In this document: positions 56,759 through 64,000 of the stretch, piece by piece
Position numbering within the stretch: position 1 is the first letter of the stretch
Layout: each line of letters starts with the position of its first letter
Origin: Flammulina velutipes
Lineage: Eukaryota; Basidiomycota; Agaricomycetes; Agaricales; Physalacriaceae
Length of the DNA: 64,000 bases
Assembly: GCA_011800155.1 (NCBI GenBank)
Contig: CM022373.1
Coordinates: 2,852,001-2,916,000 of the forward strand
Direction: 5' to 3'
Translations under genes and position numbers: made by a program
The notes under the pieces: generated by a model
The model's database searches: none
What the model was told of the DNA's origin: nothing
What the model saw: the letters and a program-made list of their open reading frames with translations, nothing else

Positions 56759-58225
56759 ATGTCCGTCATTTCCAACCTTCCCAACGATATTCTCGTCAAA
56801 ATATTCAAATCATACCTCACTTTACCCAAGGACGGCTTGGACTTTCACGACGACTTACGTTTCGTCCTCCTCGCTGTATGCCGCAATTGGAGAACATTTG
56901 TTATCAGTCAACCATCGCTCTGGCAAACCATCGAAATCAACGAACGTTCAGTTATCCCTCGCCGTCATCAAGACTCCAACATCGACCCAGATGCTATCTT
57001 CTATCGTCCCTATGTCGCGTTCCAATGTGCGCGCAATTACCCAGTCGACTTAACCATCGAGCTGCCCACCGACAACGAATTCTTCAACATCCACCACTGC
57101 GCTCTGCTCTCGAAGGTCCTCCACCGTGAAGCTCCCCGCATTTGGAGCCTTACGATTACGGGCGACGACTGGCCAATGCATCTTTGCACTCTCCGGGGAC
57201 TCCAGGACCAACCCATGCCTCTTCTTCATTCATTCGTACACGATGTTTGGTCCGGTGCTGAAATTTCCGAGGAGGAAAGGCGTGAGGAGCTGCTCCCGGG
57301 CATTCTCCAATATCCAACGGAGGACGAAGACGTCGACTCGGACGCGGTAAACCAGTGGGGTCGGGAACTCTACCCAAACCTTACGCATCTCGAGATCAGC
57401 GGGGCTCTGTACGACTTTTGCGTGCTCCCGACGTCGGGTCTTCGGGCGTTCGGGTTATGCTTCGTGACAAATGATAGGTGTCCTCCTTGGTTCATTCCGG
57501 ATATGTTAGCATACAGTGCCGATACGCTCGAGGACCTTTGGATTATTGGTTCCCTTGAGCGAGAGGACGATGAAGAGAACGATGGCGATGACCACGTCGT
57601 CCTACCCAAACTGAAGAAATTGCACATCGAGTATGAGGGCCCCGACGAAGTCGCTCATTTTATTCCATTCATCCGCACCCCCGCTTTGGAACACCTGGAG
57701 CTCTCTGATACGCTCACATCTCAACTAGAAGAGGATGAGCAGCAATCATCTGACGACATGCTTACGGCGATGATGCAGTATCTTTCTCTAGACCAACTCC
57801 AGCGGCTCGTACTCCGTGGGGTTGTCTTCAATGATGAAATCGCACTCCCGGAGCCAGATGACTTTCTGTTCCAAGGGCGGGTTTCTCCCCAAGACGTTCC
57901 CGTGACAATGCGTTTCCTGGCATCGCTTACGTCGTTGAAGCTGCTGTCTCTTTGTGTACTAGAGGATGAGCGTGTCCTGCCTTTGCTCAACTACCCGAGG
58001 GCCCCGATCTTTGATAAAGATGGCGAGGCGCTGCCCGACTGCATAATGGAGAGCCGGCACCTCCCCCTTTTACACTCACTGGAGTGCCTCCACTTGAAGG
58101 CGGTCAATGCCGACAAAGCTCCACATGTACACCAATTCATGCATGATCGTGCTTGTTTCACTATTTGTGAGAGGATGCTGGATATCATCGTTGAAGGCAA
58201 TGGCAAGGCAGAGGTGTCATTGTAG
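56759..58225 (+). CDS. F-box protein C
   Basis: A 5'-UTR intron (56708-56757, GTGCGT..CAG) ends two bases before the chosen ATG at 56759, giving 488 residues. The F-box is at the extreme N-terminus: NLPNDILVKIFKSYLTLP, then LLAVCRNWRTFVISQPSLWQ. Leucine-rich segments follow (LYPNLTHLEISG, LPKLKKLHIEY, PALEHLELSDT, LQRLVLRGVVF), with acidic stretches (EREDDEENDGDD). It lacks the CxxC and coiled start of proteins A and B, so it belongs to another subfamily. It would be a substrate receptor of an SCF ligase. It lies between the two cassettes; a 5'-truncated copy is at 48581-49033. The frame is intact. Confidence 0.82.
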   Translation: MSVISNLPNDILVKIFKSYLTLPKDGLDFHDDLRFVLLAVCRNWRTFVISQPSLWQTIEINERSVIPRRHQDSNIDPDAIFYRPYVAFQCARNYPVDLTIELPTDNEFFNIHHCALLSKVLHREAPRIWSLTITGDDWPMHLCTLRGLQDQPMPLLHSFVHDVWSGAEISEEERREELLPGILQYPTEDEDVDSDAVNQWGRELYPNLTHLEISGALYDFCVLPTSGLRAFGLCFVTNDRCPPWFIPDMLAYSADTLEDLWIIGSLEREDDEENDGDDHVVLPKLKKLHIEYEGPDEVAHFIPFIRTPALEHLELSDTLTSQLEEDEQQSSDDMLTAMMQYLSLDQLQRLVLRGVVFNDEIALPEPDDFLFQGRVSPQDVPVTMRFLASLTSLKLLSLCVLEDERVLPLLNYPRAPIFDKDGEALPDCIMESRHLPLLHSLECLHLKAVNADKAPHVHQFMHDRACFTICERMLDIIVEGNGKAEVSL

Positions 58226-58915
58226 TCGGAGATGACGGAAGAACAACGTGTGTTTTCTTATTCATGGACGGGCAGTGATCAAGTTCAACGCCTCACGGAT
58301 TTTACCCTACTATTCCCTTTCGTTTATACATACGATATACATAGATGACCTGCATGACTTATGACCTTCCTGTATGCCTTTGACGATTACGATAACCATA
58401 TTTGTATATACCGGCCGCTAATGTGGCGTTCTGAGAACTCCGATCGTAAGTTATAAGTAGGAATAAGAAACTATCAATCTATCCCGTAATTGCAATTTTG
58501 GGATCAAATCTTGTCCTCAAGATAGCCGCCATGAAGAATGAGTCCACCATGCTAACACTGAGAGTGATCCGAGTCATTGACTCATTTCGGGGAAGGACCT
58601 GCCCTCTACCATCACTTGCGAGATGTTAGTAAATATTTCTCATGGGTACTGTTCGATCGTATACTAGTGGAAAATGTGCCAAAGACGAATGCAAGTGCTG
58701 CCAAACCTCTCTTCATCGGCTTTAGGCCCTGCTTGCGATCCGGGGAATCACTGGACTTTTCTGGGGAATTCCGTGATCACGAATCTGGCCCAAGTTAAGG
58801 AAATCACGGCTCCTCGGACTGCTCACTCCCTTCTTACCATCATCATGTACTCGCACATGCTCCTTGTCGCTACCACTTATTTTGCTGATAAGTTCGTGTC
58901 AGCGTCTGTTGTACC
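58226..58915. other. Intergenic region before cassette 2
   Basis: No gene; the last ~80 bp match the leader of F-box gene B. Confidence 0.4.
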
Positions 58916-59360
58916 TATGAAGAAATTCCGTGCAAGTGTGTACTAAATAAGACAGGTAATGAGCAATGCCTGAACTGACACACCAAGCTATCTTCGGGCA
59001 AATGTCTTCATGATGGGCTCGAAATGCCATCTTATTCCCTGACTGAGCTTCCAAGCCTGCTCTCCACCAACGAGCTTCCGTCAAATTTCAATTATATCGT
59101 TACGAGTCCACTGGCGTTCATGCAGCCTACTACCCTCAAAGACCTTATCTTGGCAACACGTCCCACGCTGGCTTGCATGGACTCGCAGGGCACTAAAGCT
59201 GTCATTGTTGCCATCGCTCACTTTCCATTGACATCCTCGGATGAGTTAAATTACGTTTCCGACTCTGTATCCCCGCCTTGCCGCTGTACATGATCGTTAT
59301 CTCACGTCTGCATACGATGGCATACACTCGTGCCAGTATTATCTTCCTACCATCGCAGTC
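58916..59360 (+). pseudogene. Decayed copy of F-box protein B (cassette 2)
   Basis: The same start as gene B is seen (ATGAAGAAATTCCGTGCAAG against ATGAAGAAATACTTCCCGTG), with GTGTGT at the intron donor. A frame then reads EMPSYSLTELPSLLSTNELP against EMPSSSLTELPNLLSTNDPP. The F-box region is rearranged, the frame stops at 59293, and similarity (TCACGTCTGCATACGATGGC against TCCCAAGTCTGCAGACGATG) fades by about 59360. No leucine-rich part remains. Confidence 0.7.
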
Positions 59361-59518
59361 TTCCCCGACTGATCAATGCCAAAGTACTGTCACTCGCGAG
59401 TAATTCCCAAGTGGAGAACATGGCATAGGGGTGGCATACATGCATAATACTTACCTACTACTAGTACCTAGTACTATCAATTATATGACACTGTCACTAA
59501 AACTGCGAATGTTATCAA

Positions 59519-60720
59519 TCACTTCCGGTTGCTAGATTTAACCGGATTCTCCTTCTTGGCATCCTTCTTCACACAGAGTCGCTTGGATTGTCTCAACGGC
59601 TGCTGAGAATAGTTATCGAGTATCTTGAAAGGCTCTGGCTGGCCTTCCTCTCTCCCACGCTTCGAAACATGGCACATAGTTTTGACCTCGGGCTGTAAGA
59701 GGAAGCGGTGAGTATTTATTTGTATTTTTATCGGGGGGATACTCACGACGATCTCAACGCTGGGCATGGACGGCTCTGGCGGGGTGGTACTCTCAATGGG
59801 TGGTTTCGGGAGAGTCGGAAACGCGAATTCAACTTTCGTGACAGGTGCCGATGGCGCTATCTGTGAAGGACTTCAGCGCAATGTAAAATCAATGAAAGGA
59901 GGCTACGAACCTTCGGTCGCTCATCACGACTTGTACGGAGCGTCTTGACATACTCCTCAAAGCTCTGGTTGTTTTGCGACATCGCTTTGAACTCCGCCAG
60001 CCTCTGATCGCTGAACGTAACGAGCTTCTTCAACTCCTCTGGTTCCAATGCATAACCCTTGACGGCTCCATGCCACTTGTCAGTTGGCGCTTCAGATAGA
60101 GGTATCCCAACAGGAATGGCGATAATCCAGCAGTATTCCTTTTCAGGTAAATTCCATGTCGGCGTGATCCGAATGCTGTTGGGCGAGTTGGTGATATCTG
60201 CGTTCGACCTTAACGTCACGACGGGGATGGCAAATCGCTTCAACACAAGAGGGAGAGTCGCATCCGTATGACCTTCAAAAGTTCCCATGGCAAACACATA
60301 AGCCAGACGGCGGGCCTCGCCTTCAGCCGACGACGGAACAGGCGCGCAGATCACAGGACGCTTTTTGCCCGGTCTTGCGTCAGAATAGTGTCGGAAGTAT
60401 GTCTGACATATGTAGCTAGACACACTCTTGAGCTCGTTCTCAGGGTCTTTGAGAGAGGTAAGTGTATGATAGTTGAGCTCATCGAATGGTTGTTGAAGGG
60501 AAAGTTTGCCTTGGGCGACCTGGCCTATGGGAAGGGAAGGAGGCGATTTGCGCGCCACTGGGGTAGAAACACGGCTAGGGGGAGGAGTCGATGACGGGGT
60601 CGAGGAGGGCCGTTGGATCGGTATAGCGCGGTTGCGCAAAAAGGAAGGAACGAAAGCGGGAGCGTCCGAAGAGAGTGAGGATCCCTTAGAGGGCGAAGAG
60701 ACATAAGATGTACCGGACAT
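59519..60720 (-). CDS. Gene X2: paralogue of X1, divergent partner of HMG gene 2
   Basis: Exons 60720-59911, 59860-59747 and 59692-59519 join in phase to 365 residues, the same three-exon plan as X1. It begins MSGTSYVSSPSKGSSLSSDA and shares with X1 the blocks SLPIGQV, RPVICAPVPSSAEGEARRLA, MGTFEGHTDATLPLVLKRFA, CWIIAIPVG, EAPTDKW and EFKAMSQ, then VKTLRTSRDE. The tail is again basic with LRQSKRLCVKKDAKKEN. The N-terminal Ser/Pro part is longer than in X1 and the middle exon differs strongly. The function is unknown. Retention of both the fold and the frame suggests selection. Start codons of X2 and HMG gene 2 are 529 bp apart. Confidence 0.78.
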
Positions 60721-61249
60721 CGTAAATAGACTTAGCCAAAACAAAAGGATATTAAGTGACAGGAGGGAGGAATAGTGGGAGAAGAATGAGCAGCGATGTC
60801 TTATGTAGGCTAGTGGCTGCGAGTGCGCTCCCATTGTTCGTCCAAAGTCAGGTGCCGCAAACTAGTATAGATTACTGCCTTTGTTCGGCATCGTTGACTT
60901 TTGTTTGGAGTGTGGCGCATATTGATGAGGACGGGAGAGCGTGGGAATCATTCCCTGTGTGAATCCGCATATTATTATGATACGATATAGGTCCAGCTTT
61001 ATCTTATGCCATGCTTATGACACTAATGAATCACAGGCAAAGCGAGAGACGGTCCGGCAAGCCGCCCTTTTTTTTTGTCTCAACAGGAATATTCCCGTTG
61101 TACAGATGTATTGGCATTTCGACAAATGAACAATGAGCGCACACTCAGCATTGATCTTCGCGTTCCGCGTGCGACTGTTGTAAAGTCCGAACGCGCTGAG
61201 CACTTCTCAACTATTCATTTCCCCGACATCATTACTATCCGCGATAACC
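60721..61249. promoter_or_regulatory. Bidirectional promoter region between X2 and HMG gene 2
   Basis: Holds the block 60908-60951 (AGTGTGGCGC, ATTGATGA, GAGCGTGGGAATCAT) conserved with cassette 1. TACATAAGACAT on the minus strand (about 60798-60809) is a possible X2 core promoter. No clear TATA box is seen before the HMG start. Confidence 0.55.
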
Positions 61250-61909
61250 ATGTCATCCTTCGATCTCCTACCGCATCCCGAGATCGCCAAGCTCTCCTTC
61301 CAAGACGGTTCAGGTCCCCGCGCTCAGAGAAACCCACCCAACGCTCCAAACCGACATATTCTGTTCGCTATGGCATTCTGCCGCCGTTATAACTTGCGTC
61401 CAGACAGGGATGTCACACTATCCGAACGTGGACAAGTGAGGCTAGCTAAGAGCATTTGGAAGACATACAGCGAGAGCCAAAAGGTCCACTGGAAGGATTG
61501 CGCCACAGACGCGGCGGAACGGCATGCGGAGATCTTTCCCGGATTTAGGTACCAGCGTAGAACGAACGATGAGAATGACCAGGATCAGCAGGAAGAGGAC
61601 GTGACGAAGGCTAGGGGGATACTCAACAAGCCCTACCGCCGAGTGTCGAAGAAGCTGCGACCTTTCGAGTGCGCCACGCCCACAAGCAAGTGTAGTGTTC
61701 CCCCGACATCGGCGCGTAAAGAGGCTCCTCCGATGTATTATACCCCCAGTTTGCTTTTGGCGCAAGACGATGATGTACTCCCTATTCCCAATACTGTTCC
61801 CGAGATTGTCATCGATGGGCTCTCTTTCGACGACATGTGGGGATACAGTAATGCTGGCATAGGATTGGATTCATTCGCCAATGCATTACAGACGCTAGCG
61901 GGAATCTAA
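61250..61909 (+). CDS. HMG-box transcription factor 2
   Basis: The 219-residue protein has its HMG box at about residues 30-95: NPPNAPNRHILFAMAFCRRY, then SERGQVRLAKSIWKTYSESQ, then KVHWKDCATDAAERHAEIFP and GFRYQRR. It is shorter than HMG factor 1 (289 residues): the Pro/Tyr-rich middle is reduced, while the tail keeps an acidic-aromatic end with DDMWGYSNAG. A weaker basic region follows the box (KPYRRVSKKLR). The cysteine in the third helix (KDCATDAAE) differs from paralogue 1 (KKLAKDAAK), so DNA binding may have diverged. It lies divergent from X2. Confidence 0.82.
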   Translation: MSSFDLLPHPEIAKLSFQDGSGPRAQRNPPNAPNRHILFAMAFCRRYNLRPDRDVTLSERGQVRLAKSIWKTYSESQKVHWKDCATDAAERHAEIFPGFRYQRRTNDENDQDQQEEDVTKARGILNKPYRRVSKKLRPFECATPTSKCSVPPTSARKEAPPMYYTPSLLLAQDDDVLPIPNTVPEIVIDGLSFDDMWGYSNAGIGLDSFANALQTLAGI

Positions 61910-64000
61910 CTTTTATCTTTAGAACAGCACTTTACCGACGATTGCTACCGTAGTATGATATGCTAGTATACGTATGCCATAAAGTTTCAAATTGTTATCC
62001 ATGATAGTTAATCAAGGATTATGAACAGGACTCCCCTAAGAAAAATAGATCCGTGAGCGCTAGAGGCTCCCTAATTGCGAGCGCAGCGAGCAAACTATAG
62101 GGTAACACGTCAGAGACCGGTCCATTCAGAATGACCAAACAAGTACAATCTTACTTTTCGCAAAAGTTCAAATTTTCGGTAGATGCCGCGAATCTTCGGG
62201 AAGTACCGATATCGTTACTCCGCTTGGCGCCACACATTGGAGACTTACACCTCTCGTATACAGGCTTGTCGTAATATTGTTGTATACCCAAAATGTGGAT
62301 CACTCGCTGCGCTCGCACTTCGGGGGTATCCCCCATCCTTTATATAAGTAGACGGTGGATTGACCATTCCTTTTTATATATCCTTAGCGTTAGTTCTACT
62401 TTCCTACATGTAACATATGTAATATCAAGCGATACCGGTCATCACATGCATGTTTACGGTTTCATTAATCAATGTCGTTCTTCAATAACATGTCCTCGTG
62501 TGCTGAATAACACTCCCGTCGCTCAGCGCTGAGCGCTTTTCTGTCACGTGGCCGTGAAAATGACTCAGCGGATCGCGAGTGCCGTGGATAATAATTTTAA
62601 ATTTAGTGTCTCTTTCCTTCGTACGACTACGACGGACCTCTAGCCATTTCATTTCCTCTGTGTGGCATCCACCTCTCTGTTGTCTTGACTCTACGCTGTA
62701 CGACGCACCTAGTTTCCCGTCTACCGTGGATCGCTCGGTAAACATTCTTGGCGCCAGACTTTACGGAAAGACGAGAGAGAAGGGAAGGCTATCTAATATG
62801 TGCATCTGTGAGGGCGTCGCAGGTGTGTTTCTTGTGGGCTATGCTTCGCTTCCGCTGACTTTGCTGCCCAAGATCCAGCTACGACTCGATTTACAAGGAG
62901 ACTTCAAAGTAAAGTTGGCCTGGTGTCGTCCAACATTCGCAACTTGCCTCGCGAAATGCGCAGGACTACACGTTTTTCAACATGACTGGGTGACTTACGG
63001 TCTTAACGACCAAGCTGTCCTGAACGATGTAAATGGTTCGTATCCCAACCGTGCTACGTCTTCGCTCCTCGCTCATACCCCCTCAAGTCACCGAAACGCG
63101 CACTCGTAGGATGCAACTCCTCATTGTCGCATCCATCCTGGCGTCTTGTCGTTTGCATTCGCTTTCGCAAACATTGTACGTTCACTCGCCCTCCGGTTCA
63201 CCAACTGCTGAATGCTCGATCAGATGCACTCGGCTAGGCCTGATATATGGTTCCTCGGGAAGGTGGTGCGCCCCAACACTCTCCCTCATCCACGAAAAAA
63301 CCAAGGCAAGGTTCGCCACGGCGGTAATAACCTGCGGGAATGAACCTCATACACATATCCCCTAAGCAGGATATCTAGACGCCTAGTAGAAGGCTAGCAT
63401 GCTGCGTCAGTCGGTTCCTCGTCGATTAACAGCGTTTACTGACGTGTCGCTCTCCAGGATTATACCTCATCGACCAGATGTGCGATCTAGAGCATATGCG
63501 GTACTTATTGTACCAGTATCCCACCGGAATCATGGTTTTGGATGGTACACAAGCCTCTGCTGGCTAGACAGGATATTGACGTCAAAGGGGTAAACTACGT
63601 CTTATCGATTTGATCTTCTTGTTTGTGTTTGCACTATTCCCGGAGTGTGCTCACTGGCATTGCACAGCTCAGTCCAGGGTGCGGACAGGACTCAATACTC
63701 ACCTCAAAGTCTTCTTCCTTTCGCAGAGATAAATTTCAGAGACTCTCAAAATTGCGATGCCGATCGATTAGACAAGTGGTCTCTAACCATTCGATACTCG
63801 CACTGGGGATCTTTCTCCAATTTCAATCCGTTCGAACCTATTGGACGGCGTGTCCGCTGTTTGGGCTTTCCTCGCCTGCTTTTGACTGTAAACTTGGGCC
63901 TTCTTGAAGACTGTTCTTTCTTGTTTTCGACGGCGAGCTAATGTTGAAGTATTGGAAAACCATGGCGAGCTGGCAGGCGCGTGCTGTTTGGCATTCCCAC
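61910..64000. other. Downstream region of cassette 2, no confident gene
   Basis: Contains the second E-box/AP-1-like block (62545-62571). Frames at 62579-63109 and 63033-63365 are unrecognised and overlap in different phases. Spliced fragments of an unknown gene are possible, but nothing in them is diagnostic. Confidence 0.35.
62545..62571 (+). promoter_or_regulatory. Conserved E-box + AP-1/Gcn4-like block, copy 2
   Basis: CACGTGGCCGTG and ATGACTCAGCGG as in 55154-55180, here 636 bp after the HMG stop. A palindrome GCTCAGCGCTGAGC lies just upstream (62521-62534). Confidence 0.6.

Noticed and set aside
1..64000. CRISPR array or bacterial operon features
   Set aside because: No regularly spaced direct repeats of that kind, and spliceosomal introns throughout indicate a eukaryotic genome.

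Overview
The window looks like nuclear DNA of a mushroom-forming basidiomycete (Agaricomycete). Three things point there: genes cut by many ~48-60 nt GT-AG introns with CTAAC/CTAAT-type branch sites, a KDZ (Kyakuja-Dileera-Zisupton) transposase with its CxC2 cysteine cluster, and a local expansion of F-box proteins. All family names come from motif recognition in the sequence; no database search was run.

Positions 1-23098 are a stack of nested transposons. The outermost layer is a minus-strand Ty3/Gypsy retrotransposon: 5' LTR 22127-23098, primer-binding site, gag/protease, and the start of the region leading to pol, which runs off the window at position 1. A 15.87-kb KDZ DNA transposon (5021-20891) sits inside the gag codons, flanked by the 8-bp duplication AATTTTCC. 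The KDZ element carries its transposase (with an in-frame stop and a 602-bp hAT-like MITE), a RING-finger gene, an uncharacterised gene with a frame break, a small plus-strand gene, two genes with caulimovirus-viroplasmin/RNase H1 N-terminal-type domains, and a long acidic protein gene. The last of these is split by a 1.79-kb TIR element. A related 1.48-kb TIR element splits the Gypsy gag-pol frame at 1791-3274. Each insertion can be placed to the base, because dropping it and one target-site copy joins the interrupted frame.

Positions 23100-37500 are repeat-rich and gene-poor. They hold an inverted duplicate pair with CpG decay, a spliced gene of unknown function with a coiled coil, a tRNA-related SINE-like unit, remnants of another LTR element, a 953-bp hAT MITE with an 8-bp TSD, a Tc1/mariner-type transposase N-terminus, a full-length F-box/LRR pseudogene with three in-frame stops, and an intron-bearing endogenous CRESS-DNA (geminivirus-like) Rep gene. 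Positions 37500-44700 are dispersed repeats, including three of four copies of a 58-61 nt tRNA-like fold and a palindromic GAGGAAA-rich element.

Positions 44700-64000 are gene-rich: a PKA-like AGC kinase, three intact F-box genes and three decayed F-box fragments. A cassette is present twice: F-box gene (+), gene X of unknown family (-), divergent HMG-box gene (+), then a conserved E-box/AP-1-like block. The first copy is at about 50.4-55.2 kb, the second at about 58.9-62.6 kb. In the second copy the F-box gene has decayed while gene X and the HMG gene remain intact. This cassette and the nested KDZ transposon are the most interesting parts of the window.
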